Assembly: GCA_964537875.1 (NCBI GenBank)
Contig: CAZIDN010000083.1
Coordinates: forward strand, 1-14,901
Origin: JAPKZH01 sp964537875
GTDB taxonomy: Bacteria; Acidobacteriota; Aminicenantia; Aminicenantales; UBA4085
Direction of reading: 5' to 3'
Length of the DNA stretch: 14,901 bases
The position numbers and the translations under genes were made by a program. Shown here piece by piece: positions 6,109 to 13,279 of the stretch. Under the pieces are notes generated by a model. It was not told where the DNA came from and did not search any database. It worked only from the letters and a program-made list of their open reading frames with translations. Within the stretch, counting starts at the first letter, position 1, and each line of letters begins with the position of its first letter.

Positions 6109-6195
6109 CGGCGCTCTTTTGTCGGCCTTGAGGAGAGAGATGTATTCGCAGGAGAAGCCAAGAACGTGGCGGAAATCTTTTACCGTTTGGTCAGA
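6109..6195 (-). repeat. Dispersed repeat, copy B
   Basis: This is the partner of copy A at 4123-4250. The strongest similarity is 6109-6162 with 4152-4205. On the minus strand it reads FRHVLGFSCEYISLLKAD and then KRAPS, against VRALGFSSEFISLLQAD and KRAPS in copy A. The frame runs on in both directions without a recognisable start. The two copies share orientation, and each lies upstream of a minus-strand gene. Copy B ends just before the -35 box of the dodecin promoter. Confidence 0.6.
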
Positions 6196-6252
6196 TCGCC
6201 ATAAACAATTTTCACAAACATCTCAGCCGGAATGTCGGGCGTCATGCTCTTA

Positions 6253-7053
6253 TCAAAATCCGCTGTTGGTTTCGCTTCCAAAACCGGTTACGGATTTGAC
6301 CACTTTGTTTTCTTTCTTTTCGGAGGCGAGATCGGTGGATTGGCCGTGCCCGGGATAGACCTTGGTGCTGTCGGGAAGGGAGTCGTACAAGCGTTTGATG
6401 GATTTAATGAGCTCGCTTTTTGAGCCCCCGATGGAATCCGTCCTTCCGGCGCTTCTGTAGAAAAGAAGGTCCCCGGAGAAGAGCATATCTCCGACCAGGA
6501 AACTCGTCCCGCCTGCCGAATGACCGGGGGTCAGGAAGGTCACGATTTTCGATTCTCCAAGGGCATAAGTCTGGTGATCGTCAAGGTAGAGATCGGGGGT
6601 CGGGAAAAAAGTGGACAGGTCGTATTCAAACCATTTGGCGACATCAGGATTCTGTTTCATTTGTTCGAGCTCTTTCGGGTCTGCATTCTTTTCCACCCAG
6701 TCCTTGAAAAGGAAAAGGTCTTCCCATTCTTTCTTGTTTATGGCGAACAGAGCATCAGGAAACCTCTTTTTCACATTCGGTATGCCCTCAATGTGGTCCA
6801 TATGGGAATGAGTGGCAAAGATATATCTCAACTTGAGGTTGTTTTTTTCAATAGTCGCGATCAACGAATGGATGGGTCCGACGGCATCGACGAGCGCCGC
6901 CTCTTTGCTGATGCTGTCATAAATAAGATAGCAGTTGGTCTGAATGGGGCCCGCAACCTCCTGCTGGACGACGATCTCGCCGGGTAAAAGGCCCGAAACG
7001 CAGACGAGAGCGGCAATCGCACACAACGCTGAACGTAAAAAAAAGCTTTTCAT
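6253..7053 (-). CDS. Exported metallo-beta-lactamase-fold hydrolase (glyoxalase II-like)
   Basis: This 266-residue protein has a complete metallo-beta-lactamase metal site: HSHMDH at about residues 82-87, His in TPGHSAGG at about 178, Asp in FSGDLLF at about 195, and His in YPGHG at about 236. The block GRTDSIGGS before the last motif is typical of the hydroxyacylglutathione hydrolase-like (GloB-like) branch, which hydrolyses thioesters; some relatives are persulfide dioxygenases. The N-terminus, starting MKSFFLRSALCAIAAL, is a signal peptide, which is unusual for the glutathione-dependent enzymes and suggests another substrate outside the cytoplasm. The ATG at 7053 is chosen over one at 7089 because the signal peptide starts there and AGGGGG precedes it by about 9 bases. 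It stands alone, divergent from the PilZ gene. Confidence 0.88.
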   Translation of the reverse strand: MKSFFLRSALCAIAALVCVSGLLPGEIVVQQEVAGPIQTNCYLIYDSISKEAALVDAVGPIHSLIATIEKNNLKLRYIFATHSHMDHIEGIPNVKKRFPDALFAINKKEWEDLFLFKDWVEKNADPKELEQMKQNPDVAKWFEYDLSTFFPTPDLYLDDHQTYALGESKIVTFLTPGHSAGGTSFLVGDMLFSGDLLFYRSAGRTDSIGGSKSELIKSIKRLYDSLPDSTKVYPGHGQSTDLASEKKENKVVKSVTGFGSETNSGF

Positions 7054-7107
7054 GGCGCTTTCCCCCTGAATAGACTTGTTGAGGATCATGAGAATCCTGT
7101 TGTGCTT

Positions 7108-7136
7108 ATTATGAGCCTCACTCGCAGCGAGAGCAA
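7108..7136 (-). promoter_or_regulatory. Probable promoter of the metallo-beta-lactamase-fold gene
   Basis: On the minus strand TTGCTC (7136-7131) is followed after 17 bases by CATAAT (7113-7108), five of six -10 matches with a weak -35. An 11-base palindrome CTCGCAGCGAG (7121-7131) sits in the spacer and could bind a regulator. Confidence 0.4.
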
Positions 7137-7352
7137 GCTTTTCCGATTCATCGCGGTTTCAAGTTTGGAGACGTGGCACCCGCATAAGCCAGGAACCGGC
7201 AATCGGCCGGGGGCAGGCAACAGGAGGGGGGTGAAGGTCGGCTCCAAAAATCCCCCTCTGAAGAGGATTGATTTATCCGCTAAATATGCTAAATAAAGGA
7301 ATGACGAAATCCGATTATGGAAATCCTGGTTTTCGGCAGAGAATTCTGAGCC

Positions 7353-7700
7353 ATGAAAGAAAAGAGGACAGGCCGGCGGATCAGCGAAAAGGCTGAGGTG
7401 ACAATCAGTCCGTCCGGTCCTGACTCCCCGGATGTTGACAGAAAAATCTCTCATTGCCTGACGGAAGATATCTCAGTAAAGGGAATAAGGATCCAGTCTG
7501 AAAGGTTTCTGCCTATCAACTCCACATTGAAAATCCAACTCTCGCTGAGAGAACCAAGTCGGCTGCTCAACATATTGGGGAAAATCCGGTGGGTTAGGAA
7601 GCTCAAGGAGGGCGAGGTCTTTGAGATGGGCGTGGAAATCATAGCCACATCCAAATTAGACTTGGGCGCCCTCAAACATCATATAGATGAATCGCCCTAG
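7353..7700 (+). CDS. PilZ-domain protein (cyclic-di-GMP receptor)
   Basis: The whole 115-residue protein is one PilZ domain. It has both cyclic-di-GMP-binding signatures: RxxxR at residues 5-9 (RTGRR) and DxSxxG at residues 39-44 (DISVKG). The beta-barrel follows, with the typical strands LKIQLSLRE, GKIRWVRKL and EVFEMGVEII. Stand-alone PilZ proteins bind the second messenger and pass the signal to partner proteins controlling motility, secretion or polysaccharide; no partner is obvious here. The ATG at 7353 places RxxxR at the very N-terminus as usual, although the ribosome binding site is weak. The 299 bases between it and the divergent hydrolase gene contain a direct repeat GCTAAATA (7279-7286 and 7288-7295) of unknown role. 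It converges on the aspartyl protease gene, 18 bases away. Confidence 0.88.
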   Translation: MKEKRTGRRISEKAEVTISPSGPDSPDVDRKISHCLTEDISVKGIRIQSERFLPINSTLKIQLSLREPSRLLNILGKIRWVRKLKEGEVFEMGVEIIATSKLDLGALKHHIDESP

Positions 7701-7718
7701 TCCCCTGGGCGCCGCTCG

Positions 7719-9062
7719 TCATTCCAGAACAAAGCTCATCGACTCGAAGTTGAAGGTCATCCGCGAGAAATGCGCCAAAACGTCGAGGCCGATCCTGCCG
7801 TGGAAAATGCTCGTGATGGAATGGGTGACCTGGGTGTGGACCGGCACCGTCCGCAGGGCGAGGTCCCGGCCGCCCGCCTGGAAGGCGAACTCGTCCAGGA
7901 TATGCATGCTGACCGTCCGCTCGTCGCCGACTCCGAACATGCTGACGGGCACGGGTTTGGTGCGGGATTGAATCTCTCCCCGGTAGAGGCGGAAAAACGC
8001 CGGATAAAGGTGCGTCGTTGAAGCTCCCGTATCCACGAAGAACAACAAGCGCTCTCCCCTGTAGACAACCTCGATGATGGGTTTGGTCCCGAAGAAACAC
8101 ATGTTCTGAACGGGACGAGGCTGCGGGGAGGCCGGGATGATGAGACGGCCGTCCCGGGTTTCGGTGATTTCCTTGAGGGCGATCAAGACGGGAGCGCCGA
8201 TGAGGCCGCGGCGCTCGATGCCGCCGCGGACCTTCCGCAGGCGAAAGGAAGCATCGGGCAGCACCAGAAAGACCGCATTCCGGATGACGGCTTCGCCCAA
8301 CCGCATCTCCGGCACGACGGCCAGCCGCGTGTCCACCAGCTTGCCGGTGGCCGACTGGATTTTTATCCCCTGCCCCAAAAGGGCGAGGCCCAGCTCCTCT
8401 GCCGCCGATTGACAGAGGACGGAGAGGCTGGCGCCGGTATCATAAGTGAAATAAAAAATCCGGTCCATGATGCGGACAGGAAAGTGGCGATTCTCCATCG
8501 CTATATCCGAATCTCCCAGAACCTCGACGGTTTGAGGCGGGACATCGGCCAGGGCGGACCAGATGACGCTTTGGCTCTGGCGATTGCCCTTCTTTCCAGC
8601 GTCCAGGCCGGTCCCGTAGCGCTCGATGACCAGGCGCCTGATTTCAGCCGTCTTCCGGTACTGGCCCGCCCTCCCGTAGGCGTCGCGGAGAAGAGCATAG
8701 GCCTCTTGGGCCAGCGGCGGGTCGAGACCCGCGGCCGCACCGCCCTCAAGATAGTTTTGGAGATGAGCGACGGCGGAATCCAGCCGGTTGAAAAAGTCAT
8801 CGACCGCGCCCCGATAAAACTCCATCTCGGGTGAGGGCAGGTCTTTCATCGACTCGACAGCGTCACGGAGCTCGAAATAGCGGTGGTTTTTGTAGAGCCG
8901 TTCAAGAAGCGAAATAGGATGATCGGCCCCGTTATGGCGGCCGTAAGAGGTCCGGGCGGATTGGCCGGCCCAGTTTCCCGCCGCGGAGGAGATCAACAAG
9001 GGACAGACGATGAGAATTGGGGCGAGAGCCCGGCAGGACGGGATTTTCCTCGAGTCCGGCAT
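7719..9062 (-). CDS. Exported two-lobed aspartyl protease (retropepsin-like)
   Basis: This 447-residue protein has a signal peptide (hydrophobic core LAPILIVCPLLIS at about residues 13-25), an N-terminal helical region that looks TPR-like (about 50-150), and two retropepsin-type lobes. Lobe 1 has DTGAS with the catalytic Asp at about 208 and a later GLIGAPVL segment; lobe 2 has DTGAST with Asp at about 344 and GRIGLDVL near the C-terminus. These fit the Asp_protease_2/gag-asp families. A complete site needs two Asp residues from two lobes, so this chain could form it internally. Start at 9062: AAGGA lies 7 bases upstream and the ATG opens the signal peptide; an earlier in-frame start at 9206 would cross the divergent antitoxin gene. 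Its role is unknown; envelope protein processing is plausible. Confidence 0.85.
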   Translation of the reverse strand: MPDSRKIPSCRALAPILIVCPLLISSAAGNWAGQSARTSYGRHNGADHPISLLERLYKNHRYFELRDAVESMKDLPSPEMEFYRGAVDDFFNRLDSAVAHLQNYLEGGAAAGLDPPLAQEAYALLRDAYGRAGQYRKTAEIRRLVIERYGTGLDAGKKGNRQSQSVIWSALADVPPQTVEVLGDSDIAMENRHFPVRIMDRIFYFTYDTGASLSVLCQSAAEELGLALLGQGIKIQSATGKLVDTRLAVVPEMRLGEAVIRNAVFLVLPDASFRLRKVRGGIERRGLIGAPVLIALKEITETRDGRLIIPASPQPRPVQNMCFFGTKPIIEVVYRGERLLFFVDTGASTTHLYPAFFRLYRGEIQSRTKPVPVSMFGVGDERTVSMHILDEFAFQAGGRDLALRTVPVHTQVTHSITSIFHGRIGLDVLAHFSRMTFNFESMSFVLE

Positions 9063-9149
9063 TGCTTCTTCCTTATGCCGAGGGGCCAACGTCGCCTTCT
9101 TATATATATACGGTCTGAATTCCCTTCCGGTTGACAAAACAACATGGCC

Positions 9150-9188
9150 TTGACAGAAGGAATACTTCGGTATTATTATGGTAATACC
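9150..9188 (+). promoter_or_regulatory. Promoter and operator of the RHH/MazF module
   Basis: A perfect -35 TTGACA (9150-9155) is followed by overlapping -10 candidates TATTAT at 9174-9179 (spacer 18) and 9171-9176 (spacer 15). An inverted repeat GGTATTA (9169-9175) / TAATACC (9182-9188) covers the -10. A second small hairpin, AATAC-TTCG-GTATT (9161-9174), has a stable TTCG loop. Autorepression by the antitoxin is likely. The promoter places transcription start near 9186, so translation starts at 9210 rather than at the ATG at 9144. Confidence 0.6.
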
Positions 9189-9209
9189 CACGAGGAGCAG
9201 GTCCAAGCC

Positions 9210-9467
9210 ATGAGAAAATCCGCCAAATTCGCCGTCAGTATTCCATGGGAGGAATATAAGGAATTGGAGGCCATTCGTAGAAAAGTCGGGTTAAGCCGCA
9301 GCGGCTTTCTGCTAGCGACATTCCGCGCCTGGAAGGATGCGCGCGAAAGGGAACGATTGGTGAGAGAATACGAAAACGGGTATCGTCAAAAGCCCGAAGA
9401 TGCTTCCCTCGCCGAGGCGATGGCCGCGACGTCGGCCGAGTCCCTGCCCGATGAGGACTGGACTTGA
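9210..9467 (+). CDS. Ribbon-helix-helix antitoxin of a MazF-type pair
   Basis: An 85-residue protein with an N-terminal ribbon-helix-helix DNA-binding fold: strand KFAVSIP, helix EEYKELEAIRRKVG, turn LSRSGFLL, second helix to about residue 55. The tail is acidic and probably disordered (SLAEAMAATSAESLPDEDW), as expected for the part that binds and blocks MazF. It should repress the promoter at 9150-9188. The ATG at 9210 is preferred because it follows the promoter and operator; GAGGAG lies 12 bases upstream, a longer gap than usual. An ATG at 9144 would lie upstream of the likely transcript. Its stop overlaps the toxin start (TTGA at 9464-9467). Confidence 0.82.
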   Translation: MRKSAKFAVSIPWEEYKELEAIRRKVGLSRSGFLLATFRAWKDARERERLVREYENGYRQKPEDASLAEAMAATSAESLPDEDWT

Positions 9468-9778
9468 AAAAAGGCGAGGTTTGGTGGGCCCGGCTGAAAC
9501 CGCCGGCCGGTCGAAGGCCCGTTGTCCTCCTCAGCCGGGACGAAGCCTATGCCGTGAGGACCGCAGTCACCGTGGCGCCGCTGACGACGACCGTCCGAGG
9601 GATCGCCGTCGAGGTTCCTCTCGGGCTGGAAGACGGACTGCCCAGGCCGTGCGCCGTGAATTGCGATTCGCTGCTGACGATCCCCAAAGCCTATTTGGAA
9701 TCAAGAATCGCCCGGCTGTCGGAGCGGAAAATGGAGGAGATCCATAAAGCGATCCGCTTCGCCCTGGATATGAGCTGA
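9464..9778 (+). CDS. mazF: MazF-family toxin (mRNA interferase)
   Basis: At 104 residues this is a full-length MazF/PemK-type toxin with the CcdB-like barrel: GEVWWARL at residues 4-11, RRPVVLLSRDEAY (17-29), VTVAPLTTTVRG (35-46), then VEVPL, CAVNCDSLLTIPK and a closing helix. MazF enzymes cut single-stranded RNA at short sequences; Arg in the RRPVV block and Thr in PLTTT correspond to the usual active-site region. The start is TTG at 9464, overlapping the antitoxin stop, with GAGG seven bases upstream (9453-9456); no in-frame ATG would leave a complete first strand. The overlap means translational coupling with the antitoxin. It converges on the membrane methyltransferase gene with 15 bases between stops. 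Confidence 0.9.
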   Translation: MKKGEVWWARLKPPAGRRPVVLLSRDEAYAVRTAVTVAPLTTTVRGIAVEVPLGLEDGLPRPCAVNCDSLLTIPKAYLESRIARLSERKMEEIHKAIRFALDMS

Positions 9779-9793
9779 CCCCGGCGCGGAGCA

Positions 9794-10492
9794 TCACCAG
9801 ATACGCGGGATGAGACGATAACGCACCTTGCGCGCGTAATCCGTGTAGCCGGCGAGTTCGGCAAGAAGCGTTTTGTCCTCCAAGCAGGTTCTGCCGATAA
9901 CGAGGATCATAATAGGGACCACCGGAATGAGCCCCCAGAACGAGCCGAGCAGGAGCGGAGTCGCCACCGTGTACAGCAGACCCCCCGAATAGCCGGGATG
10001 TCTGACGAACCGATAGGGCCCCTCCGTACATACTGTATGATCCCGGTCCTTTTGAATCCTGACGACGGAAGAAAAAAACCTGTTCGCTTTCTTGGCCCAA
10101 AGGACTGAACCCTGGCCGAGGGAGAACGTGAGGATTGCCAAAACGGCGACGACGGATGGGACCCGGGAGCTCCAGGAAAACCGGGCCGCATCCAGCACCG
10201 ACAGGACGAACATGACAAAAAACAGCGGAGTGGAAACGAAGTAATAGGCTTTGTCCCACTTTTTCATTCCCGCCCCCGGTTTCAATCGCTCTTTGATCAG
10301 GTCCTTTCTGTTTCTCAGAACGATCCAGGTGATCAGCAGGAAGAAGATGTTCAATCCGTTGAAGACCCATCCCTGCCAGTAGTCCAGTTTTCCCGCCAGG
10401 ATCACCGTCAGGACGACGAAAAAAACCATGAACGAAACGGATTTCAGGATCAGGCCGAGCCCGATCTTTACCTGGCGACTCGTATCATTCAT
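9794..10492 (-). CDS. Isoprenylcysteine methyltransferase-like membrane protein
   Basis: This 232-residue integral membrane protein has about five hydrophobic segments and the signature of the ICMT/phospholipid methyltransferase superfamily near its C-terminus: GPYRFVRHPGY (about residues 158-168) and LEDKTLL (about 204-210), followed by GYTDYARKVRYRLIP. In that superfamily these motifs bind S-adenosylmethionine at the membrane face. Bacterial members methylate diverse or unknown substrates, since bacteria have no prenylated CaaX proteins. The ATG at 10492 starts a short charged N-terminus before the first membrane segment; the ribosome binding site is weak (AGG four bases upstream), and a start at 10567 is possible but adds unlike sequence. 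It appears to be a single gene. Confidence 0.85.
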   Translation of the reverse strand: MNDTSRQVKIGLGLILKSVSFMVFFVVLTVILAGKLDYWQGWVFNGLNIFFLLITWIVLRNRKDLIKERLKPGAGMKKWDKAYYFVSTPLFFVMFVLSVLDAARFSWSSRVPSVVAVLAILTFSLGQGSVLWAKKANRFFSSVVRIQKDRDHTVCTEGPYRFVRHPGYSGGLLYTVATPLLLGSFWGLIPVVPIMILVIGRTCLEDKTLLAELAGYTDYARKVRYRLIPRIW

Positions 10493-10970
10493 AGGCCTAA
10501 TTCCGTGGACGTTCCAGCTCGCGCCGGCTGAATTGGTAACAGCCGCCAATCTCGGTTCACATTTCAATATACGTGCCTGATTGCCTTTCGTTCGATCACA
10601 AAAAGCAAACTGCGGCGCAGGTCCTCACTTTAACAAATCGAGGCGCCGAATGGAATTCGTCAATTGTCAAGGCCCCTATGAAATCGGGCGAAAAGGGCCG
10701 ACAAGTGAACCATTTCCCAAATTTTTCGTAGTAAACAATAAATAGTGTCGATGCCAAACGTTATCTATTTGCGGATAATCCCCAAAAAACAGCCCCCTCC
10801 CCTGGTGGGAGGGGATGAGGGGAGGGGGAATCTTTTAATAATCCCCCTCTCCCCGACCCTCTCCCGCCAGGGGAGAGGGAACTTATTCCTCCTCATTTCG
10901 TGAATAATTGATGGAGAGGGATTTTTTTCCTCTTGAATTCGTGGACAATTAAGGTCAAGAGAGTGAAACT
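10493..10970. other. Intergenic gap before the exporter operon
   Basis: No gene is supported here. Bases 10493-10792 separate the divergent membrane methyltransferase and exporter genes; they are AT-richer than the surrounding genes and show no convincing open frame or clear promoter. Bases 10793-10879 are a large inverted repeat, described separately. Bases 10898-10950 hold two near-identical 13-base elements, TTCGTGAATAATT and TTCGTGGACAATT (11 of 13 identical), 40 bases apart. The exporter promoter must lie here but I cannot pick it. Confidence 0.6.
10793..10879. repeat. Large GC-rich imperfect inverted repeat
   Basis: The left arm at 10793-10828 begins CCCCCTCCCCTGGTGGGAGG; the right arm at 10843-10879 is its near-complement. 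They are separated by a 14-base AT-rich loop. Each arm is itself partly palindromic (CCCTCCC with GGGAGGG; CCCTCTCCC with GGGGAGAGGG), so a cruciform or multi-stem RNA is possible. No T-run follows, so it is not a classical terminator. It looks like a mobile palindromic intergenic element. Confidence 0.75.
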
Positions 10971-12053
10971 ATGAAGAAGAAGATCATCATTCCGCTGATC
11001 GTCCTGGTCGCGGCGGGCATCGCCTTTGTCCTTCTCTCCGGCCGTAAAAAGAAGGGCGAGGATCTGAAATTCGTCCCGGTCAAGCGGGGCGATATCGCCG
11101 AACGAGCCCTGGCTGTGGGCACCCTCGAGCCCGAACAGGAAATTAAAGTCAAATCGACCATACCGGGCATCGTCTCAGAAGTGCTGTTTAAAGTCGGTGA
11201 TACCATCGCCAAAGACAGCCCCCTCATCGAGATCTCGCCCAACCCCACGCCCCTCGAGTATGTCGAAACCCGCCGCAGTATGGAAATGGCTGAAGTGTCC
11301 CTGTCGAAAATCCAGAACGAACGGGACCGCAACGCTCAATTATTCCAGTCAAAACTTATCTCTCAGTTTCAGATGGACACCCTGGAGGCGGAGTACAATG
11401 AGGCGCGGCTCCGCTACCGCGTGGCCCAAGAGAGGTTCGAGCTCCTGGAGAAGGGCCGCATCCGGATGTCCAACCGCAACATCGACTCCATCATCAAGGC
11501 CCCCATCTCCGGCGTGATGCTTTCGCTCAGCGTGCACGAGGGCGACCCGGTCGTCCCTCTGACCAACTTCCAGCCCGGGACCGAGCTGTGTTCCATGGCC
11601 GACATGAAACAGATCCTCTTCAAAGGCACCGTTGACGAGATCGACGTCGGAAAGCTCATTCCGGGCATGACCGCCGAGATCCAGTTCGGGGCTCTGTCGG
11701 AAAAGAAAATCCAGGGAAGGCTCGACCGCATTTTCCCCAAGGCGAGAAAAGAAGGCAACGCCACCCTCTTCGATGTGGAGATCGTCCTCGGCGAGACGCC
11801 CGGGATCATCCTCCGGGCCGGATATTCGGCCACGGCCTACGTCATCATCCAGGAGCACAAAGGCGTCCTCATCATCCCCGAGCGGCTGGTCCTTGCAGAG
11901 GGCGAGAAGCGTTCCGTCGAGATCAAGGAAAACGAAATTATTCGCAAAGTCGATGTCAAGACGGGCCTCTCGGACGGTCTGAATATCGAGATCCTGGAAG
12001 GCCTCAAGGAAGGCGACTCCGTCGTCGAGCGGCCGCCCCGGGAGATCGAATGA
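10971..12053 (+). CDS. Periplasmic adaptor of an ABC exporter (HlyD/MacA type)
   Basis: This 360-residue membrane fusion protein has an N-terminal membrane anchor (about residues 5-22), a first lipoyl half (GIVSEVLFKVGDTIAKDSPLI, about 66-86), a coiled-coil hairpin (about 98-161), the second lipoyl half APISGVMLSLSVHEGDPV (177-194), a beta-barrel and a C-terminal membrane-proximal domain. Such adaptors join an inner-membrane ABC transporter to an outer-membrane channel. The hairpin is short, as in MacA-like rather than long HlyD proteins. It is the first gene of the exporter operon; its stop overlaps the next start (ATGA at 12050-12053). No outer-membrane channel gene is present in the window. 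Start ATG at 10971, with GAGAG about 10 bases upstream. Confidence 0.9.
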   Translation: MKKKIIIPLIVLVAAGIAFVLLSGRKKKGEDLKFVPVKRGDIAERALAVGTLEPEQEIKVKSTIPGIVSEVLFKVGDTIAKDSPLIEISPNPTPLEYVETRRSMEMAEVSLSKIQNERDRNAQLFQSKLISQFQMDTLEAEYNEARLRYRVAQERFELLEKGRIRMSNRNIDSIIKAPISGVMLSLSVHEGDPVVPLTNFQPGTELCSMADMKQILFKGTVDEIDVGKLIPGMTAEIQFGALSEKKIQGRLDRIFPKARKEGNATLFDVEIVLGETPGIILRAGYSATAYVIIQEHKGVLIIPERLVLAEGEKRSVEIKENEIIRKVDVKTGLSDGLNIEILEGLKEGDSVVERPPREIE

Positions 12054-13276
12054 TCTTCACCTTCTTCCGCAACCTCTTCCGGGACCTGAGGCGCCAGCCC
12101 TTGCGCACATCGCTGACGCTTTCGGGTGTCGGTTGGGGGACTTTCGCCGTCGTGCTCCTGCTCGCTTTCGGCTCGGCCGTGAGCAAGCAGAACTTGAAAT
12201 CCTTCCGCGGTGTCGGACAGGGCTTCGTCATCGCCTTCCCGGCGAGCACCACTCTCCCCTACCAGGGACTTCCCAAGGGCCGCCCCGTCCGGCTGACTCC
12301 GGAGCAGGTCACTCTGACCGGCCAAAAGGTTCCCGGAATCAGGAGGATGGCCTTCGAGTTCACCGCCACCCGGCGCATCCGCTACAGCCGGGAGGATGTC
12401 CTCAACACGGTGCGCGGAGTGACGGTCGAATACGGCGACATCCGCAACGTCATCGCCGGCAAGGGCCGCTACCTCAACGGCACCGACATGACCCAGAAAC
12501 GCCGTGTGTGTATGCTCGGAAACACCATCACCGAAAACCTGTTCCACAAGGAAGAAGCCGTGGGCCGGACCGTTTTCATCGAGGGGATCCCCTTCATCGT
12601 CGTGGGAGTGATGAAGAAGAAGATCCAGACGAGCAACTTCAGCGGCCAGTTTGACGAGCACTGTGTATTCATTCCCTGGACGACCTACTCGGCGCTTTTC
12701 GGCGATAAATATATCGGGAGCGTCATCTTCCAGCCCGAGAACCCGGCGGCCTCCAAGCGGATCATCCGCCTGGTGCGGGAGGACCTGGGAAGCCGGGCCG
12801 GGTTCTCGCCCGACGACAAGGACGCCCTGTTCGTCTGGGACTGGACCGAATTTGAAAAATCGTTCTCCATTTTCTTTCTAGCCTTCAATATCTTTCTCGG
12901 CGTGATCGGCTCGTTCACCCTGCTGGTCGGGGGCGTGGGAGTGGCTTCCATTATGTTGATCGTAGTCGAGGAACGGACCAAAGAAATCGGAATCAAACTC
13001 GCCGTGGGCGCAAAGCGGAGACACATCCTCTGGCAGTTCTTCGCCGAGTCCCTGACCATCGTCCTCTTCGGAGGCGGCCTGGGCTTCCTTTTCGCCGCCC
13101 TGGTCCTGCGGGTCCTGCCCATCGAGAAAATCGAGGAATTTGTCGGCATCCCTCAAATCAACCCCGCCGTCGGCATGGCCACGATCCTGATCCTTCTCGC
13201 CATCGGAATCGTCTCGGGCCTGATGCCTGCCCGGAGGGCCGCTTCCACGAATCCCATCGAGGCCTTGAGGAAATAA
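12050..13276 (+). CDS. MacB/FtsX-type ABC permease 1
   Basis: This 408-residue permease has one N-terminal membrane segment (about 20-42), a large extracytoplasmic MacB-type domain (about 45-270), and three further membrane segments (about 275-303, 333-353, 373-391). The cytoplasmic motif ERTKEIGIKLAVGAKRRHI (about 306-324) couples to the ATPase, and the closing PARRAASTNPIEALR motif is diagnostic of the FtsX/MacB family. There is no fused ATPase domain, unlike E. coli MacB; the ATPase is encoded two genes downstream. Its start overlaps the adaptor stop by four bases. It is paralogous to permease 2, with GLPKGR at residues 73-78 and GVMKKK near 186 in both. Together they likely form a heterodimeric membrane core. 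Confidence 0.92.
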   Translation: MIFTFFRNLFRDLRRQPLRTSLTLSGVGWGTFAVVLLLAFGSAVSKQNLKSFRGVGQGFVIAFPASTTLPYQGLPKGRPVRLTPEQVTLTGQKVPGIRRMAFEFTATRRIRYSREDVLNTVRGVTVEYGDIRNVIAGKGRYLNGTDMTQKRRVCMLGNTITENLFHKEEAVGRTVFIEGIPFIVVGVMKKKIQTSNFSGQFDEHCVFIPWTTYSALFGDKYIGSVIFQPENPAASKRIIRLVREDLGSRAGFSPDDKDALFVWDWTEFEKSFSIFFLAFNIFLGVIGSFTLLVGGVGVASIMLIVVEERTKEIGIKLAVGAKRRHILWQFFAESLTIVLFGGGLGFLFAALVLRVLPIEKIEEFVGIPQINPAVGMATILILLAIGIVSGLMPARRAASTNPIEALRK

Positions 13277-13279
13277 GCC

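Noticed and set aside
7086..7454. Minus-strand 122-codon frame between the hydrolase and PilZ genes
   Set aside because: It overlaps the PilZ coding region and the hydrolase upstream region, with no domain or codon bias.
9567..10370. Minus-strand 267-codon frame over mazF and the membrane methyltransferase
   Set aside because: It shadows both genes; its sequence is Arg/Gly/Ser-rich with no motif.
10793..10879. Intrinsic terminator
   Set aside because: The stem is very long and imperfect and there is no T-run after either arm.
11837..12661. Minus-strand open frame across the adaptor/permease junction
   Set aside because: It runs opposite two genes with clear motifs and has no recognisable domain or ribosome binding site.
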